DNA of 64,000 bases from Maridesulfovibrio salexigens DSM 2638 (GTDB lineage: Bacteria > Desulfobacterota > Desulfovibrionia > Desulfovibrionales > Desulfovibrionaceae): NCBI RefSeq assembly GCF_000023445.1, contig NC_012881.1, positions 1,493,501 through 1,557,500 of the forward strand, written 5' to 3'. A program made the translations under genes and the position numbers. Shown here in pieces: positions 1 to 8,393 of the stretch (the first letter of the stretch is position 1; each line of letters starts with the position of its first letter). The notes beneath the pieces are model-generated. The model searched no databases and had not been told where the DNA came from. It was given only the letters and a program-made list of their open reading frames with translations.

Positions 1-2
1 AG

Positions 3-869
3 CCTTGTCCTTACAACCCGGACTATGAAGGCAATCCGCTGTTGCTTGCTCCCTGGACCGAGATCGATGGGGTTATGACCGAAGAAGAGTGCGAGCATAT
101 CCGTGCCCTGTATGCTGAAAAGGTCACCCTTGTTGATAAATGGCTTGGAAAACTTTTCGATTCTCTCAAGGCTCAGGGCCTTTGGGATAATACTATGGTA
201 ATCGTCACTTCCGACCACGGTCAGCCTATGGGTAGCGGTGAACACGGTCATGGACTGATGCGTAAGTGCCGTCCCTGGCCTTATGAAGAACTGGTTCATG
301 TTCCCCTGCTGGTTCACGCTCCGGGTATGGAAGGCGGTAAGCGGATTGAGTCTTTTGTTCAGAACGTTGACATCACTGCCACTGTTCTTGACGGTCTGGG
401 GCTCGGAACAGATGCTGTTGATGAGACCGGACATGAAGGTATCTCCACCTATGATGCTGATGATATGCACGGTATCAGCCTGCTGCCCGTTATGCGTGGC
501 GAAACAGATACTGTCCGTGATTTTGCCATCGCCGGATACTACGGCATGTCATGGTCCATCGTTGATCATGATTACAGCTACATCCACTGGTTGCAAAAGG
601 AGATAGACACCGACTCCATGAACAAGGTATTTTATGACGGTTCGGGGTCAGGCGGTAATGCCGGTGCGCAGTCAGCAAAACTGGAAATGAAGGAAGACAT
701 GTGGACTTGTGTTCCCGGAGCGGAAGTTTCGGTTCCCCAGTCAGATGAGCTTTATGATCGTCGCAAGGATCCTTTCCAGTTGAACAATATCATTGAAAGT
801 AATCCGGAAAAAGCTAAGGAAATGCTCCAGAAGTTGAAACTCTACATAGGGGAGCTGAGAACTTCTTAA
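3..869 (+). CDS. Sulfatase family protein (3' part only)
   Basis: The reading frame is open from base 3, so the gene starts left of the window; the TTG at 42 is only an internal codon. The visible ~288 residues hold the C-terminal half of an alkaline-phosphatase-fold sulfatase: a VTSDHGQPMG segment with the Asp-His pair that ligates the metal, then an EHGHG stretch and a VHVPLLVHAPG strand typical of arylsulfatase-type enzymes. The catalytic Cys/Ser segment would lie upstream and cannot be seen. Such enzymes hydrolyse sulfate (or phosphonate) esters; the substrate is not deducible. A 44-bp gap separates it from the Crp/Fnr gene. Confidence 0.85.
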   Translation, partial: PCPYNPDYEGNPLLLAPWTEIDGVMTEEECEHIRALYAEKVTLVDKWLGKLFDSLKAQGLWDNTMVIVTSDHGQPMGSGEHGHGLMRKCRPWPYEELVHVPLLVHAPGMEGGKRIESFVQNVDITATVLDGLGLGTDAVDETGHEGISTYDADDMHGISLLPVMRGETDTVRDFAIAGYYGMSWSIVDHDYSYIHWLQKEIDTDSMNKVFYDGSGSGGNAGAQSAKLEMKEDMWTCVPGAEVSVPQSDELYDRRKDPFQLNNIIESNPEKAKEMLQKLKLYIGELRTS

Positions 870-913
870 TGCTTGATCGATTCTAACCCCGGTTCCCTCG
901 CATAGGAGCATAT

Positions 914-1591
914 ATGTCTACACTTAAGATCGATGAATTCTGGCGAATCAAAGGTAATAGCGATGTCTGGAACAAGGTTATTGACCTTGGTGTCCGTCAG
1001 GAATTTAAGAAGGGTGAACATATAATCCTTGCGGGGGAAACGGTAACTGAGCTGCATTATCTTCGATCCGGTTCAGTACGTATGGTGCGTACATCGCTCG
1101 AGGGTAACGAGAAGGTTATCATGCATGTTGAGCATCATTCCCTTTTCTGTGAGGTTCCGTTTTTTACCGAAGAACCGATCACCAGCTCTTTTAGCTGCCA
1201 TGAAGATGCTGTGGTCTATTCTTTTCCAAAGGATACCGTGGACAATATGCTGGCGGCGCATCCTTCAATTGCCAAGGATATTATCCGTACACTTTCCATG
1301 AAGGTGAGCGTACTCAGCAACCAGTTGGCATCTCTTGGGCTTGATACCCTTGAGAAGAGGATAGTGAAATTTATTCTGTTGCGTTATAACTCAACTGAAC
1401 TGGCAGAAAACGATACTATTTCCTTAGGCTCGCTCAGTATGAAAGGGGTTGCGTCCATTCTCGGGGTTCACAGAGCCTCGTTGTACAAGGCCCTTAAGTC
1501 TCTTGAGAAAGCCGGATATATCAGAATACTGGCTGAAAACAGGTTGCAACTGCTGAATATCGATGCTCTTGCGGCTATCGCATACCATTGA
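914..1591 (+). CDS. Crp/Fnr family transcriptional regulator
   Basis: The 225-aa product has an N-terminal cyclic-nucleotide-binding-like beta roll (about residues 20-120, KKGEHIILAGE and YLRSGSVRMVR segments) and a C-terminal winged helix (about 150-215) with recognition helix VASILGVHRASLYKALKSLE. There is no Fnr-type N-terminal cysteine cluster, so an iron-sulfur oxygen sensor is unlikely; the effector is unknown. The start ATG is preceded by AGGAG. It lies directly upstream of thioredoxin and thioredoxin reductase genes on the same strand, so it may control this thiol-redox cluster (inference). Confidence 0.9.
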   Translation: MSTLKIDEFWRIKGNSDVWNKVIDLGVRQEFKKGEHIILAGETVTELHYLRSGSVRMVRTSLEGNEKVIMHVEHHSLFCEVPFFTEEPITSSFSCHEDAVVYSFPKDTVDNMLAAHPSIAKDIIRTLSMKVSVLSNQLASLGLDTLEKRIVKFILLRYNSTELAENDTISLGSLSMKGVASILGVHRASLYKALKSLEKAGYIRILAENRLQLLNIDALAAIAYH

Positions 1592-1634
1592 TTTTGATTA
1601 GCTAATAACCATTTTGATTCAAAGGTGGATACCA

Positions 1635-1949
1635 ATGAGTGAAATTAAAGATATTACCGAACTGGCCTCTGTTGAGCATTTTGGCTCTCTGGATGAGGCT
1701 ATTGTTATTTTTTATAAGGAACTTTGCCCTCATTGCAAAAATATGGAGAAGGTGCTCGTCAAATTCGGTGCCAAGGCTCCGCAGGTTGCTCTTTTCAGCG
1801 TGGATAGTGAGAAACATGTGAACCTGATGTCCGAATATGCTTTTGAGCGCGTTCCTACACTGCTTTTCATTCGTGAAGGCAAGGTAATCAAGACCCATTC
1901 CGGGCTCATGAATCCGCGTGAGCTGAAAGCCCTTTACGCATCCCTGTAA
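1635..1949 (+). CDS. Thioredoxin-family protein (CPHC active site)
   Basis: I choose the ATG at 1635, preceded by AAAGGTGG, over an upstream non-ATG start; this gives 104 aa. The active site is C31-P-H-C34, after a typical thioredoxin beta strand (AIVIFYKEL), and the cis-Pro loop follows in FERVPTLLFIREGK. CPHC rather than the CGPC of canonical thioredoxin suggests a different redox potential or partner. It is cytoplasmic, with no signal peptide. The thioredoxin reductase gene begins 17 bp downstream, so the pair probably works as a dedicated reductase/thioredoxin couple. Confidence 0.88.
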   Translation: MSEIKDITELASVEHFGSLDEAIVIFYKELCPHCKNMEKVLVKFGAKAPQVALFSVDSEKHVNLMSEYAFERVPTLLFIREGKVIKTHSGLMNPRELKALYASL

Positions 1950-1966
1950 CGACTCCGGAGGCGATC

Positions 1967-2881
1967 ATGAGCAATGCATATGATCTAATAATTCTTGGGG
2001 GCGGTGTTGCGGGGATGACCTCGGCCATCTATGCATCCCGGGCCAACCTGAAAGTCCTTTTGCTGGATGAGAACGCTTGCGGCGGGCTGGTCAACTGGAC
2101 CAAGGTGGTTGAAAACATGCCATCTTATAAATCCATCGGCGGTATGGAGCTGGTGGAACGTGTTCAGGAGCAGGTAGAAGAGCTCGGCGTGACTGTCGAA
2201 GAGGCTGCCTGTATTGATTCAATGGATCTTTCCGGAACAATTAAGACCATTGAGGCTGACGACGAAGTATATACAGCCAAAGCTGTCATTGTCGCCACAG
2301 GACGGAAACCGGCTCCGTTGGAGGCTGCCGGTGATTGCGAACAGGTGCATTATTGTGCCGTTTGTGATGGCTCAGCGTATATCGACAAGCGGGTTCTCAT
2401 TGTAGGGGGAGGCAACAGCGGTTTTGACGAAGCTCTTTCTTTGCTTGATCTGGGGATTAGCGAACTGACCCTTATCGAAAAAATGGACCGTTTTTTTGCT
2501 GCTTCGTCCACGCAGGCCCAGCTCGCGGAGCGTAGTAACGCTACCATGCATCTTTCAACTGAAGTTGTATCTGTAAACCATAGTGATAAGCTCGAGTCTG
2601 TCACATTTCGCAACGTTGAAACAGGCGAAGAGTATACTCACGAATGTGACGGTATTTTTGTTTTCATGGGGCAGCATCCCGGAACCGAATCTTTTGCTGA
2701 GTTGCTTGATCTTGATGCTGATGGTTACATAGTTACAGATGATGACATGGCGACATCCGTTCCCGGAGTGTTTGCCGCAGGTGACGTAAGGCCCAAGAAG
2801 TACCGCCAGATAACCACTGCCATGTCCGATGGGACCATAGCGGCTCTTGAAGCGGAACGTTTTATCCACAGTATGAAGTAA
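1967..2881 (+). CDS. trxB: Thioredoxin reductase-like FAD/NAD(P)H oxidoreductase
   Basis: The 304-aa length is normal for low-molecular-weight thioredoxin reductase. Visible motifs are the N-terminal FAD dinucleotide fold (GGGVAGMTSA, residues 11-20), the redox-active pair C130-A-V-C133-D-G, a second nucleotide fold (VLIVGGGNSGFDEA) and the C-terminal FAD-binding GVFAAGDVR. It presumably transfers electrons from NAD(P)H to the CPHC thioredoxin encoded just upstream. GGAGG precedes the ATG. The NAD(P)H preference cannot be settled by eye. Confidence 0.9.
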   Translation: MSNAYDLIILGGGVAGMTSAIYASRANLKVLLLDENACGGLVNWTKVVENMPSYKSIGGMELVERVQEQVEELGVTVEEAACIDSMDLSGTIKTIEADDEVYTAKAVIVATGRKPAPLEAAGDCEQVHYCAVCDGSAYIDKRVLIVGGGNSGFDEALSLLDLGISELTLIEKMDRFFAASSTQAQLAERSNATMHLSTEVVSVNHSDKLESVTFRNVETGEEYTHECDGIFVFMGQHPGTESFAELLDLDADGYIVTDDDMATSVPGVFAAGDVRPKKYRQITTAMSDGTIAALEAERFIHSMK

Positions 2882-2884
2882 TTT

Positions 2885-3172
2885 ATGTTAGGGCTCAGGA
2901 TTAATATTCTTGACCCTGACACAAGCAAGGCTGAGCGGGCCGCAAGGCGACTCCGTTCTCTCCTTAAAGGCGAGGGCGTTCAGGCTTGTGTTCAGGTCAC
3001 TACTTGTTATCTGGAAATTTCAAGGCAGGGGTTGAAGGATAAAACCCCTGTGATTTCAGTAAATAATATAAATTATCAATGTAAAAGTCTTAACGATTCC
3101 CTTCTTGCCGATTTTTCTGCATGGCTGGCCAGTAATTTGGACTGTCATTTGAACGAAAATGTCATTTCCTGA
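2885..3172 (+). CDS. Small thioredoxin-fold-like protein lacking a CXXC motif
   Basis: This 95-aa product begins 4 bp after the trxB stop and is probably translationally coupled. I do not recognise a named family. The layout (LRINILD strand, helix of AERAARRLRSLL, central VTTCYLEI, then TPVISVNNINYQCKS and a C-terminal LLADFSAWLASNL helix) resembles small thioredoxin/glutaredoxin-like proteins of the MTH895 type. The usual N-terminal CXXC is absent; cysteines occur only further on. A role with the upstream thioredoxin pair is inferred from position alone. Confidence 0.6.
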   Translation: MLGLRINILDPDTSKAERAARRLRSLLKGEGVQACVQVTTCYLEISRQGLKDKTPVISVNNINYQCKSLNDSLLADFSAWLASNLDCHLNENVIS

Positions 3173-3257
3173 TTTCACGGCAGACGATTGCTTTCAATAG
3201 AGTAAAATCACTGGTCAAGAAAATGTAATGCAGACCAGTCAGACTTTCCATAGAAAT

Positions 3258-3298
3258 AAAAGCCTTACGAAGAATTATCTTTGTAAGGCTTTTGTTTT
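3258..3298 (+). terminator. Rho-independent terminator after the thioredoxin operon
   Basis: An 11-bp perfect stem (AAAAGCCTTAC / GTAAGGCTTTT) with a 14-nt loop is followed by a T-rich run. It lies about 85 bp after the last gene of the Crp/thioredoxin cluster. The 250 bp from here to 3548 are AT-rich and hold no gene; they presumably carry the promoter of the diguanylate cyclase. Confidence 0.8.
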
Positions 3299-3548
3299 TG
3301 GCGTGCAATTTATAGTGGCGTTGAAATTTATTGAGGCTATCCCTTTTAGTGTAATGCTTCCTGTTTCTAATTGACCTGAGTCATTTTATTAGGAAGTAAC
3401 CTAATGGTATTTTTGAGATACAGATAGTTTTGCTTTTTTTAGTCATTTTTTTTGCCATAAATTTATGAAAATGATAATATTTCAATATGTAACTGATATT
3501 TGTCTACGAGATCAGCGGTTGAAATTAGTATATATGAATAGGTGAGTT

Positions 3549-4898
3549 ATGCGTAAGTTCTATGAAGGTAAATTAATAAGGAAGGCCATTGTGATGATTC
3601 TTGCTTTTAGCTTTGTAGGTCTCCTGATTGTTTTTTATTTTTATTTTAAGTCGTTGGATGATTTAGCTGCTGAAAACATGCGCCAAAGGGTAATGGTTGC
3701 GTTAGAAGTTGAGACAAGTATTCAGCAGGAAATACTTGAAGAGTATACATTTTGGGATGAAGCATACGACAATTGCATTGAAAATGTGAATGAAAAATGG
3801 ATTTCACTTAATACCGGAGACTACATATTCAGTCAGCTTGGTGTTGCTTTTAGCTTGGCAATAGATCCGAGTGGGAGTTTTACTTATGTAGATGCTGCTG
3901 ATGATCAAAAAATGAGTTTGTATAAGCAGCTGCTTGGGCCGGAGATAGATTCCCTTTTGAAAAAGGTGCCAGGAAGCTCTCTGCCAACAAAAGTTGTTAG
4001 CGGATATGTTACTATTGGGGATGATTTTTACCTTGTAAGTGTTGGCCCATTTATAAGTGAAAAAACAAAACAGATACGTTTTCCTGCTAGTTATTTGGCT
4101 TTTGGAAAGAAGATAGATTCTGATTATATTAAAAAGATCGGCGAAAAATATAGATTAAATAATCTTGATTTTAGATATAGATTTGAAGACTGCGACCATA
4201 GTCTTAAGATACATGATCAAGCGAACCGTTTGATCGGATGCGTAGTATGGGACAAAGTTTATCCCAGCCGGGAAATTTTGCCGTTTCTTACTTTAGTGGT
4301 CTGCTTATTCTATCTCGTAGCTAGTGGTATTTGTATGGTCGTATTGAAGCGGGAAGCCGGGAATATTAAAGAGCAGGAAGAGCATTTATATTTCATGGCC
4401 ACCAAAGATTATCTCACAGGTGTCAGCAACAGAAGACATGTAATGGAACTTGGACAGCAGATGCTTGCCGCACATCAGAGGAGTGCGTGTAATCTTTCAG
4501 TGCTTGTCTTGGATATCGACTATTTCAAGACAATAAATGACCAGTTTGGGCATGAGGTTGGGGACCGGGCTCTAAGCTCTTTTTCGAAGTTATGCTCAGG
4601 GGTGCTACGTTCCTCCGATGTTTTCGGTCGCTTCGGGGGAGAAGAATTTTTAGCAGTACTCCATGATACAGAAATTGACGAAGCAGTTGAGGTGGCTGAA
4701 AGGATGCGCAGAACTGTTGAAAAGGGGTCCGTCAATAGTGATGGTCTTCCCCAGTTAACAGTCAGCATCGGTGTTGCAGTTGACTTTCCCGGCGATGATT
4801 TTGAAATGATTATACGCAGAGCTGATGAAGCCTTATTTAAAGCCAAGTCAAAAGGTCGTAATCTGGTTGAAGTTTATGATGGAAGTGATGTTGGCTGA
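3549..4898 (+). CDS. Membrane diguanylate cyclase with CHASE4-type sensor domain
   Basis: The 449-aa protein has one transmembrane helix at about residues 12-33, a periplasmic domain of about 210 residues with the CHASE4-like segment FWDEAYDNCIENVNEKWI, a second helix at about 243-265 and a C-terminal GGDEF domain. The catalytic loop reads GGEEF (363-367), so the enzyme should make c-di-GMP from GTP. An RSSD inhibitory I-site sits five residues before it, predicting product feedback inhibition. The gene is monocistronic and convergent with the next one. The ligand of the sensor domain is unknown. Confidence 0.9.
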   Translation: MRKFYEGKLIRKAIVMILAFSFVGLLIVFYFYFKSLDDLAAENMRQRVMVALEVETSIQQEILEEYTFWDEAYDNCIENVNEKWISLNTGDYIFSQLGVAFSLAIDPSGSFTYVDAADDQKMSLYKQLLGPEIDSLLKKVPGSSLPTKVVSGYVTIGDDFYLVSVGPFISEKTKQIRFPASYLAFGKKIDSDYIKKIGEKYRLNNLDFRYRFEDCDHSLKIHDQANRLIGCVVWDKVYPSREILPFLTLVVCLFYLVASGICMVVLKREAGNIKEQEEHLYFMATKDYLTGVSNRRHVMELGQQMLAAHQRSACNLSVLVLDIDYFKTINDQFGHEVGDRALSSFSKLCSGVLRSSDVFGRFGGEEFLAVLHDTEIDEAVEVAERMRRTVEKGSVNSDGLPQLTVSIGVAVDFPGDDFEMIIRRADEALFKAKSKGRNLVEVYDGSDVG

Positions 4899-4914
4899 GT
4901 TGTAAAGATTTGAT

Positions 4915-5538
4915 TTATCCCTGATCTTCATCACAATTATAAGTTAACCAGCGCGGATAATATAAATTATAATGAATTGCGAGAAGGCGGAAAGAAATAA
5001 TTGTAGCAACACCGCATAGCCATGCACTGTTGAATCCTGGAGTAAATTGGTCGAGCAGTGCATACAGAATTGCTCCTAACAGAGCCGGTGTTGCGTAGAA
5101 TTCTCGCCCGAGTAGTAAGGGCATCCTTCCGGTTAGAACGTCACGCAGCATGCCGCCTGAAATTCCGGTAATAAGTCCCATAAGTACAGAAACCGTATAG
5201 TTGTTGCCTAAACTAAGGGCTTTTTGCATGGCGGTAATGGTAAAAAGGGCCATTCCAAATGTATCGATATAGATAAATAATTTCAGAATACGGGAAACAG
5301 AACGGACGCAAAAGAATGTCGCAATTGCAGCTATTATTGCCACCCACAGGTAAGTCAGATCTGCTATCCAGAAGACCGGACGGGAATCTAGAATCATATC
5401 TCTTATTGTACCGCCCCCAAGGGCTGTAACAACACCAAGCAAAACGATACTGAAAATATCCATATTACGTTTGCCTGCTGCAATTACCCCGGTTACGGAA
5501 AAAGCAACGATTCCTAACATTCCTAGATAATAAACCAT
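4915..5538 (-). CDS. TRIC/UPF0126 family integral membrane protein
   Basis: The 207-aa, roughly seven-helix protein contains the duplicated signature of the family: GGGTIRDMILD followed by PVFW in the first half, and GGMLRDVLTGRMPLLL in the second. Bacterial members are related to trimeric intracellular cation channels; some (YadS/YicG type) have been linked to amino acid transport, so the substrate stays open. It is encoded just downstream of, and on the same strand as, the histidine kinase gene, 23 bp away, but no functional link is evident. Confidence 0.85.
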   Translation of the reverse strand: MVYYLGMLGIVAFSVTGVIAAGKRNMDIFSIVLLGVVTALGGGTIRDMILDSRPVFWIADLTYLWVAIIAAIATFFCVRSVSRILKLFIYIDTFGMALFTITAMQKALSLGNNYTVSVLMGLITGISGGMLRDVLTGRMPLLLGREFYATPALLGAILYALLDQFTPGFNSAWLCGVATIISFRLLAIHYNLYYPRWLTYNCDEDQG

Positions 5539-5561
5539 GAAGATCTATCCTTTCAAGATGC

Positions 5562-7832
5562 CTAATCCTCGCCTATATCACCGCGCGGGAAAGTAATGGT
5601 AAAACATGCCCCGAGGTCTTCTTTAGTGGAAGCGGAGATTGTTCCATTGTAGTCCTTGATTATTCCGTAGGATATGGAAAGGCCGAGCCCGGTCCCTTTG
5701 CCTACGTCTTTAGTGGTAAAGAAAGGTTCGAAGAGACGGGTCTGAATGGGGTCCGGGATTCCCGGTCCTGTATCGCAAATCTCAATGACTACATTCTCAT
5801 CAGTAAAGTCTGTGGTTATGTAAATTTTCTTGTTGTCGGCAAGAGGAACACTGTCCTTCCAGCGTTCTTCGATCGCATCGCGGGCATTAATAAGCAGGTT
5901 GATGACCACCTGTTCAAGTCGGTTGGAATCAGCTTTGATTATGGGAAGGTGGCTGTTGAGGTTCCATTCCACGCTGATGTTGCGCAGGGTGAGCTGTCTG
6001 CTGAAGAAATCAAAACCGCGCCTGAGCACATCGTTGACCTGTACGGGCATGGTTTTCATGTCGGATTTTCGACCGAACTCACGCATGTGCTCGATGATCT
6101 TGCTGGCACGGTTGACGTGGGTATCCACACCTTCTGCCATTTCCTTTAGAACTTTGGGCTCAACCTGCTGGTTGCGAGTTACCTTACGCATGAGCAGATT
6201 ACTGATGGTCTTAAGAATCGCCAGCGGCTGGTTAAGCTCATGAGCAACACCGGATGCCATTTCCCCGAGAGTACTCATTTTGCTGGCCTGAATAAGTTGC
6301 TGTTCCGCTTCGAGTTTTTGCGTAACATCACTGCAGGTGACGATCAGGGTACGATTGCCGTCAAATTCCGCAGGAGAGATTCTAAGCATGGCGTAAATTG
6401 TATTGCCTGACTTAGTAAGGTGTGAGCAAGGGCCGATTTCTTTCCTTACTTTGATCAGATGCTCATAGTCATTTTGTTCTTCTTCTCTAAATAGTTTGAG
6501 AAAAGAACTTCCTAGAATCATATCACGTGAATATCCATAGATCTCCTCAACCGGATCATTGCAGTTCAGGATGGTCAGGTCTTCTGCGTCCAGCACGAAT
6601 ACGGCCTGCGGAATAGAATCAAAAATTGCGTGATAGCGCAGCTCGGAGGCTGCAAGGCTTTCTTCAAGTTCCTTGCGGCGGGTAATATCGAGCATCATTT
6701 CCATGGCAGCAACAATTTTGCCTTCCCTATCTTTGATAGGGGAGGTGTATACTATCCAGTGGATAGGCTTGCCATCCTTGGAAAGCCCGGATTCCTCACT
6801 CATATGCGGGGTCAGGTCAAAGAAGGTTCTTTCGACCGGACATTCTTCACATTTGCGGTCTCGGTCTTTGTTGATCTGGTAACACTGTCTGCCACGCGGT
6901 TTACCGAAATGTTTTTCATAAGCTTTGTTATGACGGATAACCTTGAAATTTAGGTCGACCACAGAGACCAGACAGGGAACGTTGTCGAACAGGTCGCGGT
7001 ACTCTTCTTTCTGTTCAAGAAGGGCACGGTGTTTTTCCTGAACCTGCCTGCCCATCATGTTGAAGGCATCTGCAAGAGTACCGATTTCATCAGTCTGGGC
7101 TAGTTGGATTTCAACAAAATCCTGAGCAGATCCGAATTTTCGTGTGGCAGTGATCAGTGTTCTGATAGGTTTAAAAATGAAATTGTAGGCAAAAACAAAC
7201 AGGGCTCCAAAGGTGGCGATAAATACAACCAGTGCTATGCCGAAGTTGGCTTGTTCAAAGGTGGTAAGTATGGAGTCCTTTTTTTCTGTAGAAATTTCAA
7301 GGTCCAGCAGTCCGAGCAGTTGTTCGTCTTTAGCGTGAACATGGCAGGGGCCGGGAGCACAGCCCTCGGAATTGGGGATCGGTGTCATTATCCCCATGAA
7401 TTTTTTACCGTTGATGGTCTTTAGTCTGGTGCGCTGCTCAAGACTCATGGTTGCCGGAGGATTGTCCAATTGGTGACAGTTCCAGCAGGGTGGACTTTTT
7501 ATGTCGATGACGTTGAGAATTTCATCCGGATCATTTGAATAGATGATCTGGCCTTTTTTGTTAATGACCCGGATGGATTTGATTTCACCTTGTCTGCTGA
7601 TGTTGTTGATATCATTTTGAATAAATTCTTTTGAATCAAGCATCATGGCGTGATGCAGGCTCAGCAGTACTGTGTCGGAAAGCATGGCAATATCGGATTG
7701 AATATTGCCGGTGACATTCTTCTTAAAGAAAACCACATTAAAGCTCGTCCAGAGAATCACACTTAGAAGAAGGGTGACTCCACCGGAGAGGAGCATTTTC
7801 ATGATCAGGGTGTGGCGGTATTTTTTAAACAC
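5562..7832 (-). CDS. Sensor histidine kinase with di-haem c-type periplasmic domain and two PAS domains
   Basis: The 756-aa protein has transmembrane helices at about 13-33 and 196-219 enclosing a periplasmic domain. That domain carries C116-W-N-C-H120, a standard c-type haem site, and C158-APGP-C163-H164, a CX4CH site of the kind seen in cytochrome c3. HAMP (about 220-275), a cysteine-bearing PAS, a second PAS, HisKA (GVAHELNQPLAIL) and an HATPase domain (GTGLGLSIS) follow. It starts at GTG with AGGA seven bases upstream. The position beside rrf2 and the hmc cluster suggests it senses periplasmic redox state or electron flow; that role is inferred. Confidence 0.88.
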   Translation of the reverse strand: MFKKYRHTLIMKMLLSGGVTLLLSVILWTSFNVVFFKKNVTGNIQSDIAMLSDTVLLSLHHAMMLDSKEFIQNDINNISRQGEIKSIRVINKKGQIIYSNDPDEILNVIDIKSPPCWNCHQLDNPPATMSLEQRTRLKTINGKKFMGIMTPIPNSEGCAPGPCHVHAKDEQLLGLLDLEISTEKKDSILTTFEQANFGIALVVFIATFGALFVFAYNFIFKPIRTLITATRKFGSAQDFVEIQLAQTDEIGTLADAFNMMGRQVQEKHRALLEQKEEYRDLFDNVPCLVSVVDLNFKVIRHNKAYEKHFGKPRGRQCYQINKDRDRKCEECPVERTFFDLTPHMSEESGLSKDGKPIHWIVYTSPIKDREGKIVAAMEMMLDITRRKELEESLAASELRYHAIFDSIPQAVFVLDAEDLTILNCNDPVEEIYGYSRDMILGSSFLKLFREEEQNDYEHLIKVRKEIGPCSHLTKSGNTIYAMLRISPAEFDGNRTLIVTCSDVTQKLEAEQQLIQASKMSTLGEMASGVAHELNQPLAILKTISNLLMRKVTRNQQVEPKVLKEMAEGVDTHVNRASKIIEHMREFGRKSDMKTMPVQVNDVLRRGFDFFSRQLTLRNISVEWNLNSHLPIIKADSNRLEQVVINLLINARDAIEERWKDSVPLADNKKIYITTDFTDENVVIEICDTGPGIPDPIQTRLFEPFFTTKDVGKGTGLGLSISYGIIKDYNGTISASTKEDLGACFTITFPRGDIGED

Positions 7833-7860
7833 TCAACATCCTGCGTATTATGATTTTCTA

Positions 7861-8292
7861 TTACTCGGGCCTGTCCATGGGACAAAGGCGGGCATCTTTA
7901 ATCAGGTCGGCCAGAGTGTACGAATCAAGCATCTTATACATGGCTTGGTTTGCATCGTCCCAGATGGAACGGCGCAAACAGACGGCTGCTCTGGTGCAGG
8001 TGGTCATGTCTCCATCGCAATCGAGAATTTTGTCTTCTCCCTCTAGGGCTTCGGTGAGTTTGCCGAGTGAAATTTCTTCAGGTGCCATTGTCAGCACATT
8101 CCCGCCGTTGGGACCGCGCTTTCCCTTGATGTAGCCTGACTCTTTGAGGATTTTGAGGATCTTTTCGAGATACTTCAGTGAAATGTTTTCTCTACGTGCT
8201 GAATCTTTACTGGGAACAGGACCATTTTCCGAGTGAAGGGCAATGTCGAGCAGCAGACGTGCTCCGTATCTTGAACGGGTGGTAAGTTTCAT
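7861..8292 (-). CDS. rrf2: Rrf2 family transcriptional regulator with Fe-S-type cysteine cluster
   Basis: The 143-aa protein opens with the Rrf2 winged helix (MKLTTRSRYGARLLLDIALH) and has the family stretch KYLEKILKILKESGYIKGKRGPNGG. Three cysteines in a C-X6-C-X5-C pattern (residues about 105-120) match the cluster-binding site of IscR/NsrR-type members. In Desulfovibrio vulgaris Rrf2 belongs to the hmc operon and represses it; here it is separated from hmc by the two-component genes but stays in the same minus-strand array. A perfect palindrome 29 bp upstream may be its own operator. Confidence 0.92.
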   Translation of the reverse strand: MKLTTRSRYGARLLLDIALHSENGPVPSKDSARRENISLKYLEKILKILKESGYIKGKRGPNGGNVLTMAPEEISLGKLTEALEGEDKILDCDGDMTTCTRAAVCLRRSIWDDANQAMYKMLDSYTLADLIKDARLCPMDRPE

Positions 8293-8320
8293 TAAATTAA
8301 TTGTCGCTGTTTAAAATTAT

Positions 8321-8332
8321 TAGAATATTCTA
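8321..8332. promoter_or_regulatory. Palindrome TAGAATATTCTA upstream of rrf2
   Basis: A perfect 12-bp palindrome lies 29-40 bp before the rrf2 start codon inside an AT-rich promoter-like stretch. Rrf2-type regulators often bind such sites and regulate themselves. Binding is not shown; this is a candidate only. Confidence 0.4.
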
Positions 8333-8393
8333 TAGCTTCTTAAGCTCTTATAGCAGGATGCCGTCAAGATTGAAAGTAGCGGCAATCATTACA

